This document shows, one piece after another, positions 9,014 to 19,861 of a DNA stretch of 64,000 nucleotides (the first letter of the stretch is position 1; every line of letters starts with the position of its first letter). The stretch covers positions 62,001 to 126,000 of the forward strand of contig NZ_JAJUWR010000006.1 in assembly GCF_021390545.1 (NCBI RefSeq), read 5' to 3'. Made by a program: the position numbers and the translations under genes. The notes under the pieces were generated by a model. It ran no database searches. It was given only the letters and a program-made list of their open reading frames with translations, and was not told the DNA's origin. Source of the stretch: Algoriphagus sp. AGSA1. Its GTDB lineage: Bacteria; Bacteroidota; Bacteroidia; Cytophagales; Cyclobacteriaceae.

Positions 9014-9883
9014 CTAAGGGTTTTTGATCCCACATATACTGATAAATGCTTTCAGTACAGGAGAGGATAAATTTTCTTTTTTGTAGATTAAAACAGTTTT
9101 CATTTTGCTTACTTCTTTGGGTAGATTGAAGGTTTTTATTTTTCTGCCACTATAAAAAGTTGATATGATTTCACTGGGCAAAAAACCAAACCCTATTCCG
9201 CATTCAATGAAATTTATCACTCCTTCGAGCGAATTGATCACCGTCTTATGATAATTTAAAATATTGTTGCTGACCAACCACGCTTCTAGGCGGGTCCGGA
9301 AAAAACAACCTTGATCATATACAATCGTTTTGACGAGGCTTTGATTAAGTAGTTCATCCAAACTATTAAAAGACATGGGAGTAACTGCTACTATGTTTTC
9401 ATCCATAATGTGAATCTCCTCTAATCCGGCGATAGAGTGGGGGGCGGGGATAAATGCCGCATCGAGCCTTTGATTCAAGACATCATTGATCAATCTATCG
9501 GGCATGGCAGAAGTGAAATCAAGATCAATATGTGGGAATTTATCCGCCAGTTCTTTTACCAGCTCCGGTCCTTTAAGAGCCATCGTAGTTTCTATAAAAC
9601 CAATTTTGATCTGGCCTTTAACAACGCCGCCCTCCCCAATCTCCAATTTGGCTGCTTCTACTAAATTGTCGATCTGTTTTGCGTATTGAAGCAAAGTTCT
9701 TCCAGCGGGTGTCAATTCAACTTTTCTTGAAGTCCTCAAAAATAGCCTTGCTCCAAATTCCTTTTCAAGAATTTTGATTCTTGCCGTTACGTTAGACTGT
9801 ACCGTAAACATGGATTCTGCGGCTTTTGTGAAGTTTCCTTGAAGTGCGACTGCCTCGAATAATTTTAAATCGTTAAGATTCAT
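9014..9883 (-). CDS. LysR family transcriptional regulator
   Basis: The 289-residue protein has the N-terminal winged HTH (LKLFEAVALQGNFTKAAE, then SNVTARIKILEKEFGARLF) and a LysR substrate-binding domain from about residue 90. Length is normal for the family. It is divergent from the alpha/beta hydrolase gene at 10033, the usual LysR-target arrangement. A perfect 15-bp palindrome of the T-N11-A class lies 2 bp before its start codon. It probably autoregulates and may activate the hydrolase gene; the inducer is unknown. Confidence 0.93.
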   Translation of the reverse strand: MNLNDLKLFEAVALQGNFTKAAESMFTVQSNVTARIKILEKEFGARLFLRTSRKVELTPAGRTLLQYAKQIDNLVEAAKLEIGEGGVVKGQIKIGFIETTMALKGPELVKELADKFPHIDLDFTSAMPDRLINDVLNQRLDAAFIPAPHSIAGLEEIHIMDENIVAVTPMSFNSLDELLNQSLVKTIVYDQGCFFRTRLEAWLVSNNILNYHKTVINSLEGVINFIECGIGFGFLPSEIISTFYSGRKIKTFNLPKEVSKMKTVLIYKKENLSSPVLKAFISICGIKNP

Positions 9884-9885
9884 AA

Positions 9886-9900
9886 ATCATAAATTATGAT
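9886..9900. promoter_or_regulatory. Probable LysR-binding palindrome
   Basis: ATCATAAATTATGAT is a perfect inverted repeat around a central A and fits the LysR T-N11-A motif. It starts 2 bp upstream of the LysR ATG and so overlaps the translation initiation region, suiting autorepression. Binding by the adjacent LysR protein is inferred. Confidence 0.65.
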
Positions 9901-10032
9901 AGTACCCATCTTTTTAAATTATTTCTAATAATAAAACTTTGCGAATAGATTTGAACTTATAGAAGCAATATAAATAAAATAGCGAAGGTCTTAGCCGCAT
10001 TTGTGCTGACCTTTCCAACAAAATCCTGTTGT

Positions 10033-10941
10033 ATGACATCCTCAAAAAAACCAGCGGAAAATTCAGTAGGAAGCATTCATAACAAAATTTATTATCGTAA
10101 TATAGTGCTTGGAGTGCAAAATATTCTTTATCGTGAATCGGGCTTTTTAAGCGCACCAGCCATTTTGCTCCTCCATGGGTATCTGACCTCCTCCCATATG
10201 TTCCGGAATCTTATGCCGTTACTGAATCAAAAGTATCATTTAATTGCTCCTGATCTCCTTGGTTTCGGCTATTCAGATGCTCCTGATAGATCCAAATTTG
10301 CTTATACATTTGACAGCCTTACAAAGTCTTTGCAGGCATTCATTGATCAACTTAAGCTTACAGGATTTGCAGTGTATGTATTTGATTATGATGCTCCGAT
10401 AGGGTTTCGCCCGATGATGAGAAATCCTGAGAAAATTACAGGGTTTATCTCAAAAAATGGTAATGCCTATACGGAAGGCCTCGGATCTGCTTGGGATCCA
10501 GTAAAGAAGTATTGGCAAAGTGATTCGCAAGAAGATAGGGATGAATTAAGAGGATTTGTCAAAGAAAAGGAGCTTGAATTTCAATATTTTACTGGAGTTT
10601 CAGATCCTGAATTGACTGCGCCGAAAGTGTACACTTTGGACCAGTATTTTCTAGATCGGGCAGGTTCGAACGAAAATCAGTTAGATCTTATCGGAGATTA
10701 TAAGAATAATGTAGAATTGTATCCAAAGTTCCATGAATACTTTAGAAAGCACCAACCAAAAGCCCTGATAGCATGGGGATGTAAAGATCCGTATTTTTTG
10801 CCTGAAGGAGCTCAGGCTTATGAGAGGGATATTCCAGATGCAACTGTAAAATTCTATGATACGGGGCATTTTGCGCTGGAAACACATGTAGGGGAAATCG
10901 GGAATGATATCCTGGATTTTATGGCTACACTTCCAGAATAA
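10033..10941 (+). CDS. Alpha/beta hydrolase (aspartate-nucleophile type, haloalkane dehalogenase/epoxide hydrolase-like)
   Basis: The 302-residue alpha/beta-hydrolase has an oxyanion-hole LLHGYLTSS segment, the PDLLGFGYSDAP segment, and a nucleophile elbow reading FDYDAPIG. D118 aligns with the aspartate nucleophile of haloalkane dehalogenases and epoxide hydrolases, and D120 replaces the usual glycine. A C-terminal GHFALETH supplies the catalytic histidine. The gene is divergent from a LysR regulator that may control it. A longer frame from a GTG at 10003 exists, but the ATG at 10033 fits the family better. The substrate is unknown; an ester substrate cannot be excluded. Confidence 0.85.
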   Translation: MTSSKKPAENSVGSIHNKIYYRNIVLGVQNILYRESGFLSAPAILLLHGYLTSSHMFRNLMPLLNQKYHLIAPDLLGFGYSDAPDRSKFAYTFDSLTKSLQAFIDQLKLTGFAVYVFDYDAPIGFRPMMRNPEKITGFISKNGNAYTEGLGSAWDPVKKYWQSDSQEDRDELRGFVKEKELEFQYFTGVSDPELTAPKVYTLDQYFLDRAGSNENQLDLIGDYKNNVELYPKFHEYFRKHQPKALIAWGCKDPYFLPEGAQAYERDIPDATVKFYDTGHFALETHVGEIGNDILDFMATLPE

Positions 10942-11061
10942 GCGGAATCAAGCAGATTGTCCATGAGGTGGGATAAATGGAATTATTCTACTTTAACAAT
11001 TGCTAATAAAAAATGTGTGAAAATTGAGTGGTCATTTTGAGCTATCGCAGCATACGTAATC

Positions 11062-11643
11062 ATGTATCAAAGCCTATTAAACTATATTTCCAAATACTCA
11101 GGTTCATCTATTTCACTGGATGAAGAAGAAATGATTAAAAGGGTATTTCAGCCAAAGAAGTTAAAGAAGAGACAGTTCTTTTTGCAGGAGGGCGAACTTT
11201 CCAGATATACAGGTTTTATTACGAAAGGTGCCATGCGCCAATATTTGATTGACGAGAAGAAAGGAGAGCAAATTGTTAACCTATTCGTTGAAAATTATTG
11301 GGCAACTGATCGCGAAAGCTTTTTTAATCTGACACCTTCCAAGTATTACATAGATGCTTGGGAGGAAACGGAATTACTGGTAGTAAACAGTACGGATTTT
11401 GCAGGATTAATGGCTAAAATACCTGCCATTGTCGAAATGCTTCGCGTCATGGATGACAGAAATGCGATTGCCATGCAAAAAAGATTAGATGCCACCATCT
11501 TCAATACAGCAGAAGAGCGATATAATGACTTTTTGAACCATTATCCCCAATTTAGCCAACGATTTCCTCAGCATCAAATAGCCTCTTTTATAGGGATTAC
11601 CCAAGAAACCTTAAGTCGGGTGAGAAGAAAATCAACCAAGTAA
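11062..11643 (+). CDS. Crp/Fnr family transcriptional regulator
   Basis: The 193-residue protein has a cNMP-binding barrel (FFLQEGELSRYTGFITKGAMRQY), the VENYWATDRESFF segment and a C-terminal HTH (HQIASFIGITQETLSRVRRK). It is a close paralogue of the regulator at 8022-8603, with the same length and block order. It lies 120 bp downstream of the alpha/beta hydrolase on the same strand and may be co-transcribed with it. The effector molecule is unknown. Confidence 0.9.
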   Translation: MYQSLLNYISKYSGSSISLDEEEMIKRVFQPKKLKKRQFFLQEGELSRYTGFITKGAMRQYLIDEKKGEQIVNLFVENYWATDRESFFNLTPSKYYIDAWEETELLVVNSTDFAGLMAKIPAIVEMLRVMDDRNAIAMQKRLDATIFNTAEERYNDFLNHYPQFSQRFPQHQIASFIGITQETLSRVRRKSTK

Positions 11644-12599
11644 TCGGATGTGCTTGTTGCCGGATTTTTAAATGGGACTGTTGACAAATGCCTAGGGTGT
11701 TTATTGCCATATATCGCATATATCATTGTTCAGGGCCATTCCGTTGCCTGATTTTATTTTACAAAGTAAAATGTCATTTTCTTTGTTTCATGTGTTTATT
11801 GATGTTCGCAGCTATGGACAAGGGTTGGAACCTACCCTCAATTTATAAGTGAGTTGATTTTGTGTCTTTGGTTTTATCGACATTTGTCAATGCCCTTTGC
11901 TTTTATTTGAAATAAATTTGGATAGAAATCAGAGAAAATTATTTCGCATGCTCATATAGAGGACGAAAGTGGCAGTGTTCTTAGCGCAATGCTATTATAG
12001 ATTGATCCTAATTAACTGGTAAACAGGGGAGTGTATTGATAAGTGGTCCGGGATTTAATCAGGTCATTGAAAAGAGTATTATAGATATCGTAGTTGATGT
12101 TTATATGCCTCCACAGTGGGACTTATTCGCTGGATACTTAACTATTATAGTTTCAATTTGCGCTATAGCTGGACAAGGCTACATATTATGGACTCGATTA
12201 ATTTTATTGAGTCATTTGTTTTTGTAAGAAATTGGTTTGCAAGTATTTAGGTGTAATCGTAAATATGTTTGAAAGTAGTGATATGTCATTCATATCGTCT
12301 AGTGGTCAATATTCTGCTTATAAATATGATTTGCATATGGTGATAATTTATTTATTCTGTTTAGAATGACTACTATAATTTGGTAATATGTATATCCGCT
12401 TTTCTGCCAGTAAAACAATAAAAGCATCATAGGATTCGGAAAACACCAGCGTCAAGGCCACTTCGGTCACCCGTCTTCGGTCTTCCGTCCAGTAGAGCAA
12501 AGAGAATATGGTTACTGGCATCATTGCGGATAATCACATTTGGTAATTATAGATATGCCATTTTCAAAAAATTATTTATTTTAAATTTACTTTGTTGTT
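11644..12599. other. Intergenic region, 956 bp
   Basis: AT-rich sequence with no convincing gene. A 63-codon frame at 12036-12227 starts with TTG and has no recognisable family. A locally GC-richer patch at about 12440-12500 (CGGTCACCCGTCTTCGGTCTTCCG) looks like foreign or repeat debris. The promoter of the PAS/AAA+ activator gene must lie in the last few hundred bases, but no clear box is seen. Confidence 0.5.
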
Positions 12600-14738
12600 A
12601 TGATATTATCAGGTATCGGATTAAATATTAAGGGATTAGTATTGGATAGGTTGCCTTATGAAGTTATATGGTTGGATTATAATGGAAATGTTGTTTATGC
12701 CAATGAAATGTTTTGCACTATATTGGGTTATAGCAATGAAGAAGCTGTACAGTTGTCCATATCAGATATTAACGTTACGGTGACTCCCGATAACTGGAAA
12801 AGCCATTGGCAGGAAGTTTCTGAAAAAGGAGTCATTACTTTTCCGGCAATACACAAAACAAAAGGAGGGAGGTTTTATAACGTGAGCGTGTTTGCCCAAC
12901 ATTTTTCATACAACGGAACAGAATTTATATGTGGGATTTGTCATGAAATCACCGAATCCAATTTTTATAAAAACCTGATTGATCACACAAAGGTGATAGG
13001 AAGTGTGGGGGGGTGGGAACTAAGCTTGCAGAATGGATCCTTACTGGCTACTACCTGTGCTTTAGAGATTTTCAATACCGAAGATTCGAAGGATTTAGCT
13101 CCTTCTAAAATCATACATAAATTTAAAGATAGTAGTAGGCTAGATTCGCTATTTGGACAATTAATTAAGAATGCGATCGCTTTTGATGAAGTATTTGAGA
13201 CGAAGGATTTTCCACCGAGGTATATCAGGGCTATTGCAAAACCTATCCTGAAAGGGCATGAGGTTTTTAAAATCTCAGGAGTTTATCAGGATATCACGGA
13301 GATTAAGCAAAAAGAAAATGATCTGGCACTCTATAAAACCATCATTGACAATGCACAGGATCTGATTTATGTCTATAACGATAAAGCGGACTTGTTGCAT
13401 TACAGCGAATCATTGGTTGAAAAACTGGGGTTTACCAAACAGGAACTGGATCGGCTTAATATGTTTGAGATAGACCCCTCTCTTACACCGGGATTTTGGA
13501 AAGGGCATTTTAAGGAACTAAGGGAAAAAGGATCACACCGTTTGGAATGGATAATTACCAGGAAAGACGGAACGAAGTTCCCGGCGGATATCACGGCAAG
13601 CCATTTAAAGTATTATGGTGAGGATTTTAGCTGCGCCGTTGTAAGGGATATTACGGCAAGAAAGAAGAGGGATCTGGAATTATATGAAGCCTTGGAGGAA
13701 ATCAAGTCGCTAAAAGAGCGTCTTGAAAATGAGAATGAATACCTGCAGCAAGAGATAAGCAAAAATTTTAATTATGCCAATATTTTGTACAGCAGTGCTT
13801 CCTATAAAAAAGTGCTGACACAGGTTGACCAGGTGGCCGCTACGGATACCACGGTGCTGATCACAGGTGAATCCGGGACAGGGAAGGAATTGCTTGCAAG
13901 TGCCATACATAGCAATAGTAGAAGGAAAAACCGTCCTCTGATTAAAATCAATTGTGCGACACTACCCAAGGAGCTGATGGAAAGTGAGTTGTTTGGCCAT
14001 AAAAAAGGCGCGTTTACAGGTGCGATGGCCAATAAGATGGGGAAGTTTTCCCTAGCGGATGGGGGGACGATCTTTCTTGATGAGATAGGGGAGTTGCCAG
14101 TGGATCTTCAGCCCAAGCTACTCCGGGTTTTGCAGGAAGGAGAATTTGATGAACTGGGCGGCACGAAGACCATCAAGGTTGATGTGCGGATTATTGCGGC
14201 AACCAACCGCGATTTAAAGGAAATGATGCGTGAGGGTCTTTTTAGAGAGGACCTTTATTATCGCTTGAATGTTTTTCCCATCTACAATATTCCCTTACGT
14301 GCCAGAAAAGACGATATACCTTTGTTGGCCCAATATTTTTTGGAGAAATATTCGGCGAAAGCGGGCAAATCTTTTAAGCGTTTGGCGACAAAAACAATTG
14401 AGTGTCTGATGAATTATAATTTCCCGGGGAACATCAGGGAACTGGAAAATTTGATCGAGCGTGCCGTTATCGTGGAGAATGGCTCAACGCTGGGCCCGGG
14501 GAACTGGATCCCTAAAAATGAGATTTCAGCGTTTAAAACTGATTTTCAGCCCTTTGAGGAGAAGCAGAGGGAATACATCATTGAAGTGCTCGAACATACC
14601 AATTGGCGGATCAGCGGTCCTAACGGGGCCGCCGCGATTTTGGAGATGAAAGACAAGACCTTGTTTGCTAAAATGAAGCGATTGGGTATAGAGAAAAAGA
14701 TTAGTTTGAAGTCTTTAGGAAATCTTAAAAGCAATTAA
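12600..14738 (+). CDS. PAS-domain sigma-54-dependent activator (copy A)
   Basis: The 712-residue cytoplasmic regulator has an N-terminal PAS domain (about 10-120), a PAS-like/PAC region ending VYQDITEIKQ, and a second PAS domain (about 245-360, ending VVRDITARKK). A coiled linker then leads to an AAA+ domain with Walker A GESGTGKE (423-430), the sigma-54-contacting GAFTGA loop (470-475) and Walker [10 protein letters not shown] Fis-type HTH ends the protein. It should remodel sigma-54 polymerase from enhancer sites. There is no REC domain, so the signal is probably sensed by PAS. From nucleotide 13218 on it is nearly identical to copy B at 25423. Confidence 0.95.
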   Translation: MILSGIGLNIKGLVLDRLPYEVIWLDYNGNVVYANEMFCTILGYSNEEAVQLSISDINVTVTPDNWKSHWQEVSEKGVITFPAIHKTKGGRFYNVSVFAQHFSYNGTEFICGICHEITESNFYKNLIDHTKVIGSVGGWELSLQNGSLLATTCALEIFNTEDSKDLAPSKIIHKFKDSSRLDSLFGQLIKNAIAFDEVFETKDFPPRYIRAIAKPILKGHEVFKISGVYQDITEIKQKENDLALYKTIIDNAQDLIYVYNDKADLLHYSESLVEKLGFTKQELDRLNMFEIDPSLTPGFWKGHFKELREKGSHRLEWIITRKDGTKFPADITASHLKYYGEDFSCAVVRDITARKKRDLELYEALEEIKSLKERLENENEYLQQEISKNFNYANILYSSASYKKVLTQVDQVAATDTTVLITGESGTGKELLASAIHSNSRRKNRPLIKINCATLPKELMESELFGHKKGAFTGAMANKMGKFSLADGGTIFLDEIGELPVDLQPKLLRVLQEGEFDELGGTKTIKVDVRIIAATNRDLKEMMREGLFREDLYYRLNVFPIYNIPLRARKDDIPLLAQYFLEKYSAKAGKSFKRLATKTIECLMNYNFPGNIRELENLIERAVIVENGSTLGPGNWIPKNEISAFKTDFQPFEEKQREYIIEVLEHTNWRISGPNGAAAILEMKDKTLFAKMKRLGIEKKISLKSLGNLKSN
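13218..14695 (+). repeat. Long direct repeat, copy A (1,478 bp)
   Basis: This segment matches 26032-27509 base for base at a constant offset of 12,814 with no indel and only scattered differences. The exception is a divergent patch at about 13664-13789 encoding the linker between PAS2 and AAA+. It covers the end of the sensor, PAS2, AAA+ and most of the HTH. The two copies flank the whole kinase/response-regulator island. Confidence 0.95.
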
Positions 14739-14778
14739 TGATTTGATCAGTCAAAATGATAGTTTTTAATCTATTATT

Positions 14779-14796
14779 GCGTTTTTCAGCATGCCC
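14779..14796 (+). repeat. Solo terminal fragment of the MITE-like element
   Basis: GCGTTTTTCAGCATGCCC is identical to one terminus of the element at 8674-8913 (reverse complement) but has no partner end. It is probably a decayed copy in the 165-bp gap between convergent genes. Confidence 0.55.
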
Positions 14797-14903
14797 TAGA
14801 TGATTTCGACACATGGGTAAAGAAGGCTACTGCGGTGATGGTAGATAAACTTACGGCTTAGCTAGGACTAAAGCCAGACACCTGATCAAACGCTGTTATA
14901 AGG

Positions 14904-16892
14904 TCAGCGATCTCGGAATATACCCAACCTTGCCATTTTAGCCTCTAATGTAGTTGGCTTTATATCCAGCAATTCAGCTGCTCCCCCTTTTCCACGGATT
15001 CGGAAATTTGCTATGTGCAAGGCCTTCAGAATATTGTCTTTTTCTGCTTTAATTTGGGGCTTTACAATTGGCTTAGAAGAGTTCTCACTTGTAGTCAATT
15101 CTTGATCAGACGAAGGTTCGGATAGCAATGGTTCTACCAATGAAATTACTGGGGAGGTAGCCATAATTGCCGCGCGCTCAAGTAAGTGTTCCAATTCGCG
15201 TATGTTCCCAGGCCAGTGATAGTTATGCATCTGTATCTTCGTGGTTTCAGAGATTCCTGTTAGGCTTTTACCTAGTTTCTTTGAGATTTTTTGAAGGAAA
15301 TACATAGCTAGCGGCATAAGGTCTTCATTGCGTTCCCTTAATGGAGGTAATTTAATAGGGAATACATTCAGCCGATAGTACAAATCAGAGCGGAACCGGC
15401 CTGCGGCAATCTCATCTTGCAGGTTTCGATTAGTAGCGGCGATAATCCGCACATCCACAGGAATCGGGCCTTTGCCCCCAACGCGCTCAATTTCTCTTTC
15501 TTGTAGTACCCTGAGCAGTTTAGGCTGAAGTTCAATAGGCAACTCACCAATTTCGTCCAAAAAGATGGTGCCCCCATGAGCCAGTTCAAACTTGCCTATA
15601 CGTTTTTCTGTGGCACCGGTAAAACTGCCTTTCTCATGCCCGAATAATTCGCTCTCGATAAGCTGAGGTGGCAAGGCCGCGCAGTTTACTTTGATCAACG
15701 CTTTGCCTTTACGGGATGAGCGGTTGTGCACTGCTCTGGCAATAAGTTCTTTCCCAGTTCCTGTTTCTCCCAGGATCAGCACAGTATAATCTGTAGGGGC
15801 TACTTGGCTGATACTTTTAAACACATTCACCAATGCAGAACTTTCTCCGATCATTTCTTCAAAATTGGCACCTGTTTTCACTTCCTCTATCAGATATTTA
15901 TTCTCCTGATCTAGTTGCTCACTCAGTCGCTGGATTTGGTCAAAAGCCATCAAGCGATCTACTGTTAAGGCCAGAGAAGGCCTTAAACGTTCCAGTATAG
16001 AGAGGTGTTCTTTCAGGTAGGTAGAAGGTTGGCGGCTGAAAAAGGAAAGGAAAAAAGTACCGTTTGTGGCTGTTTTAAGGGGTATAATCAAGTTAGACTG
16101 CATATTAAAAGTCTTGGAGATCAAGTGTTTGATTGGGTTCCTCCGACAGAGTTCTTCAAACGCTGCCCCATTATAGATAGCTTCTGTCATATCAGGTATC
16201 TGTTGCTGTATAGCCTGATACTTTTTTACCGTAAGCCCAGTCATCTGAAGGAAGTTTTCTATCCAGATAGTCTGGTACTCCTCTTTTCCTATACGAAAGA
16301 AACTACAAGAACGGTAGGAATCAACTAAGTGGTTTTTTTCAAAACCTATAATGAAATAATCAAATGGAATATGCTCTTGGAAAAGACTGGTTACTTTCAG
16401 TAAGCGATCCTCCCAAGAACCATTTCCAGAGAATGCATCAGTCAAAGCAATCTGCAGCGCTTGCTCTTGCCTTACACGTACTTCAATACGATGCGCATGG
16501 CGATAATGGGCAATTTCCAGTGCAATGAGTACGTCTTTTTCACGGAAAGGCTTTACGATAAATCCATACGGTTGGGTGGTTTTTACCTCTTCAAGAATAC
16601 TTGAATTGGTGTTAGCCGACACATAGATAAACGGAGTATTTTCTTCTGCCAGTAATCTGGCAAGGTCAATGCCTGTTTGTTCTCCCTTGAGGATGATATC
16701 AAGCAACACCAGGTCCGGCTTTTGCTGATTTTTGAGTTCAATGGCCTTGGCTACCGTAAAGGCAATGCCACTAACCCTATAACCGGCTTTCTCAAGAATC
16801 TGCCGTAGATCATTGGCAACAGCGAATTCGTCTTCCACTATCAAGATGGTCTGCTGGGATGGCATTATCTGGTTGGTGGTATTAATTGGCAT
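14904..16892 (-). CDS. Response regulator, REC-GAF-like-AAA+(sigma-54)-Fis
   Basis: The 662-residue NtrC-like regulator starts with a receiver domain with acidic pair E20-D21, phospho-acceptor D65 (LVLLDI) and the conserved lysine in IVKPF. A GAF-like middle region (about 145-320) and a coiled coil follow. The AAA+ domain has GETGTGKE and a GSFTGA loop, a tolerated variant of GAFTGA, and a Fis HTH ends the protein. Its start overlaps the histidine-kinase stop by 11 bp (ATGCCAATTAA), so the two are translationally coupled and surely form a two-component pair. It should activate sigma-54 promoters once phosphorylated. Confidence 0.95.
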   Translation of the reverse strand: MPINTTNQIMPSQQTILIVEDEFAVANDLRQILEKAGYRVSGIAFTVAKAIELKNQQKPDLVLLDIILKGEQTGIDLARLLAEENTPFIYVSANTNSSILEEVKTTQPYGFIVKPFREKDVLIALEIAHYRHAHRIEVRVRQEQALQIALTDAFSGNGSWEDRLLKVTSLFQEHIPFDYFIIGFEKNHLVDSYRSCSFFRIGKEEYQTIWIENFLQMTGLTVKKYQAIQQQIPDMTEAIYNGAAFEELCRRNPIKHLISKTFNMQSNLIIPLKTATNGTFFLSFFSRQPSTYLKEHLSILERLRPSLALTVDRLMAFDQIQRLSEQLDQENKYLIEEVKTGANFEEMIGESSALVNVFKSISQVAPTDYTVLILGETGTGKELIARAVHNRSSRKGKALIKVNCAALPPQLIESELFGHEKGSFTGATEKRIGKFELAHGGTIFLDEIGELPIELQPKLLRVLQEREIERVGGKGPIPVDVRIIAATNRNLQDEIAAGRFRSDLYYRLNVFPIKLPPLRERNEDLMPLAMYFLQKISKKLGKSLTGISETTKIQMHNYHWPGNIRELEHLLERAAIMATSPVISLVEPLLSEPSSDQELTTSENSSKPIVKPQIKAEKDNILKALHIANFRIRGKGGAAELLDIKPTTLEAKMARLGIFRDR

Positions 16893-19440
16893 AATCTACT
16901 TTATTATGAATGGGACTTATTTTCTCATCTGCAAAGAGTAGGGATATTTTTACCCCTTGACTGCTTTCTATGTGTAACTCAGCCCCTAGTTGTGCACTAA
17001 AACCATGAATCAGAGTCATACCTAGAGAACGGATTTGTGAAGGGTCAAACTCCTTGGGTAAACCTACCCCGTCATCTTCAATGATCAACTCATAGCTTGT
17101 GTCAGCTTTTTGCTGCAGACTTATAAGTACTAATCCGGCGCGTCCTTCTGGAAATGCATACTTGAACGCATTCGTAATTGCTTCATTTATAATTAACCCT
17201 AAAGGCACGGCCAAATTCACATCAAGTTCTATAGGCTCGATGACTAGTTTGAAGCCAACCTGTCGGGATAGCGCAAAGGTGTCTTGTAGGTAAGTTACTA
17301 CTTCTTCCACATAACCTTTCATGGGGATACGTGCTAAGCCTTCATTCTGATAAAGTTTCTGGTGAATCAGGGCCATAGCCTGTACCCGGTTCTGGCTATC
17401 CTGGATGGCAGAGAGAGCTGCTTTATCTTTCAGTGAAGCTACCTGGGAATTGAGTAGGCTCATGACGATTTGTAAATTGTTTTTCACCCGATGATGAATT
17501 TCTTTGAGCAGTCGTTCTTTCTCTTCCAACAACTGCTCTAATGCATGGTTCTTCTCTTGAATCTGTTGTTGTTGCTCCTGTAATTTAACTTGCTGGGATT
17601 GTAGCTGCCTATTGCTTTGTTGTTTTAACCGGTAACGGTTGTAAATCACTCCCAGCAGCATAAGAAGCATGGCCGCCCCACCGGTAATTCCATTGCGCAA
17701 TAGTTTAGCCTGCTTTATTTCCTGTTGTTGAAGTTGCCTTTCCTGTGTTAACGTTGTAATGTTTTGCTCTTTAAGTTGTAACTCCTGCTCTTTCTTTTCG
17801 GTTTCATACTGCACCTGAAAGGCAATAAGTTGGTTGCTCTTACGCTCATTGAATACTGAATCCTGCAGGGCTTTGTACTGCTGATAGTGCCCAATAGCAG
17901 AAGATAAATTACCCCTCAGTGAATCCAACTGAAAGGCATACAGATGCAGATTGCTTATTTGAAGTAACCTAGGATAATTTTCAGTGAGTGCAAAAGCTTG
18001 TTCTAAGTGATACTGGGCTTTTTGGTATTGGCCGGTCTTAGAGTAGAGTTTAGCTAACAATGTTGCCTTTGCTATACAATAATCTATGGGGCCACTCGCT
18101 CCATTACAATCAAGGGAAGCTTTCAGAAGGTGCTTTTCGGCATTAGGATAGTCTTTCATGGCCATGTAAATTTCTCCCAACACTATATTAATATATATTG
18201 TTGTAACCGGATTTTCTAGCTGGTATTTAGGAGAAATTTTCCCCATTATAGATAATGCCTCCCTGGGTTGGTTTAAGGCAACCATAGCTCTGCCTGCATG
18301 TATATGAGCTTGGTTGAAAATCCAATTATGAGGAGAATCTTTATGCATTCGGATCAGTTCCTGGGACAATTGAAGTGCCTGTTGAGGTTGGCCCATATCT
18401 TCGTAAATCTGTAAAACAAGAAAATAAAATGAATTAATATTTACTGTATCTCCAGATGCCCTTGCTTCCTTGATAGACTCCAAGGCGTAAGGCAAGGCTT
18501 GCTCAAAGTTTCCCACCACCTTATGAACATGCCCGAGTTTTTCATAGGTGTATTGCAGCTCCTGTGAGCCGATTGATTTCTGAATTTGTAATACTTCCAG
18601 CAATACTCTTAAAGATTGGGCGAAGTCTCCTTGAGACCTACGCATATCAGCTATAGTTCTTAGCGTACTTGCCTCTTTCTCTTTATTGCCAAGCTCTCTG
18701 TATAGGGCGACGGCCTTTTCGTAACAGCGTATCCTATGCGGCATAGATTCTTCGGATCTTGTGTAACTATTTCCTAAACGAACCCATAACGCTGCTTGTA
18801 GGGAAAGATCTGTCACCTTTTCAATAAGCAGTATGGATTTTTGTTGATATTTCGTTGCCATAGGTAAAACACCCCGTTCCTTGTTAATATGTGCCAACAG
18901 GGCTAAACTTCTTGCTTGGCCAGCGACATCTTGTCGCTGAATCTGCAGGTTAAGAGCGCTTTGTGCAAAATAGGTTGCAGAGTCCAGATCCACAGGCAAT
19001 TCCAAGGGTTTGAAGAGGTAATATTCCCCAATACTGTATAGCAGGTCTGTTTTCTTCTCATCAGGTTTCATCTTTTCAAGCAATATCCTGAGCTGATTTA
19101 TTCGTTTGGTTTTAAGGTATATCTGAGCCAATAGCAATTGGCTACTTTCCTTACCTTGAGAAAAGGAAAGAGAACGGCTCAAGTCTTGCGCTTTGGTAGC
19201 ATAGGCAAAAGCAGAGTCCATATCTGCTTGCAATTCCCCCGGTTTATATAAATGATATTTTCCTAACTGCAGATAGAGCTTTACCTGATTGGTATCAGGC
19301 TTACTTTTTGAGAGCATCCGTAAGAGGCTATCCGCTTCAATTCGCGGGATTTGTTGTGAATGCAAGAGATAGGGAGGTAGCAAAAAAAATAGATATAGAA
19401 GTATGGCTGGGGAGTGTCTCATGCCAAAATAGTTTAGCAA
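16882..19440 (-). CDS. TPR-sensor histidine kinase (HisKA_2 type), HK1
   Basis: The 852-residue protein has an N-terminal signal sequence ([17 protein letters not shown]) and a long run of TPR repeats (about 40-520) predicted to be periplasmic. A transmembrane helix ([19 protein letters not shown], about 585-605) and a glutamine-rich coiled coil follow. The dimerisation box [11 protein letters not shown] lies near residue 650, with an HATPase ending DDGVGLP and [11 protein letters not shown]. It signals to the sigma-54 response regulator whose start overlaps its end. It is paralogous to HK2 (20557-23193). An internal ATG six codons in (MRHSPAIL) may be the real start. Confidence 0.94.
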   Translation of the reverse strand: MLNYFGMRHSPAILLYLFFLLPPYLLHSQQIPRIEADSLLRMLSKSKPDTNQVKLYLQLGKYHLYKPGELQADMDSAFAYATKAQDLSRSLSFSQGKESSQLLLAQIYLKTKRINQLRILLEKMKPDEKKTDLLYSIGEYYLFKPLELPVDLDSATYFAQSALNLQIQRQDVAGQARSLALLAHINKERGVLPMATKYQQKSILLIEKVTDLSLQAALWVRLGNSYTRSEESMPHRIRCYEKAVALYRELGNKEKEASTLRTIADMRRSQGDFAQSLRVLLEVLQIQKSIGSQELQYTYEKLGHVHKVVGNFEQALPYALESIKEARASGDTVNINSFYFLVLQIYEDMGQPQQALQLSQELIRMHKDSPHNWIFNQAHIHAGRAMVALNQPREALSIMGKISPKYQLENPVTTIYINIVLGEIYMAMKDYPNAEKHLLKASLDCNGASGPIDYCIAKATLLAKLYSKTGQYQKAQYHLEQAFALTENYPRLLQISNLHLYAFQLDSLRGNLSSAIGHYQQYKALQDSVFNERKSNQLIAFQVQYETEKKEQELQLKEQNITTLTQERQLQQQEIKQAKLLRNGITGGAAMLLMLLGVIYNRYRLKQQSNRQLQSQQVKLQEQQQQIQEKNHALEQLLEEKERLLKEIHHRVKNNLQIVMSLLNSQVASLKDKAALSAIQDSQNRVQAMALIHQKLYQNEGLARIPMKGYVEEVVTYLQDTFALSRQVGFKLVIEPIELDVNLAVPLGLIINEAITNAFKYAFPEGRAGLVLISLQQKADTSYELIIEDDGVGLPKEFDPSQIRSLGMTLIHGFSAQLGAELHIESSQGVKISLLFADEKISPIHNKVDYAN

Positions 19441-19478
19441 TCAAAAGACCAAAAGTTCAACCTATAAGCAAAGCGCTT

Positions 19479-19507
19479 CAAAGTTAAATCAAGACAGAGA
19501 ATCCAAA
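19479..19507 (-). promoter_or_regulatory. Candidate vegetative promoter of HK1
   Basis: On the minus strand the -7 box TAACTTTG (19479-19486) is preceded, after 17 bp, by a TTTG -33 element (19504-19507). The start codon is 39 bp downstream. The HK2 leader is homologous but its -7 box has decayed to TAACGTTC. Confidence 0.4.
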
Positions 19508-19667
19508 ATGGTAATTTGAGTTCCCTATTACCACTTCTGGTGAATTAAGGACTTGAAATCCAAGTGGATTATTATATATTTTTATAATGCTGGTTTCGTG
19601 TTTTTTGGGAATTAAAAGTTGAGTTGTTCAATAATTCAGATCAGCTCCCATTTCATTGCACCAACGT

Positions 19668-19714
19668 CTCCAACCTAATGGAGAAAATTGTATAAAATCT
19701 CCAATATAATGGAG
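19668..19714. promoter_or_regulatory. Tandem CTCC-N8-GGAG palindromes upstream of HK1
   Basis: CTCCAACCTAATGGAG (19668-19683) and CTCCAATATAATGGAG (19699-19714) are two inverted repeats with the same arms and 8-bp spacer, set 31 bp apart on one helix face. They lie about 230-270 bp upstream of HK1, in the 421-bp gap 19441-19861, which holds nothing else recognisable apart from the candidate HK1 promoter. Related pairs occur near 23850 and 24930. They are probably enhancer-type sites for a Fis-HTH regulator of the locus (inference). Confidence 0.6.
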
Positions 19715-19861
19715 TTGTTTTAAAAAACTCTAAAGGAATGGCTAAAGAAGTTCAGTCTATCCTCCCTTAATTGATCCACAAATCTGAATAGATTCATCTA
19801 ATTTGATATTGCCTTAGGTTAATTCTCAACAATATGCCGGTAGTTCGTGGTATTAATTGAC

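Noticed and set aside
12036..12227. 63-codon frame in the gap before activator A
   Set aside because: Starts with TTG, no family resemblance, and composition like the surrounding AT-rich DNA.
14797..14890. Possible transposase fragment (DDFDTWVKKATAVMVDKL) after the solo repeat end
   Set aside because: Short, interrupted by stops and not similar enough to any family I can name.
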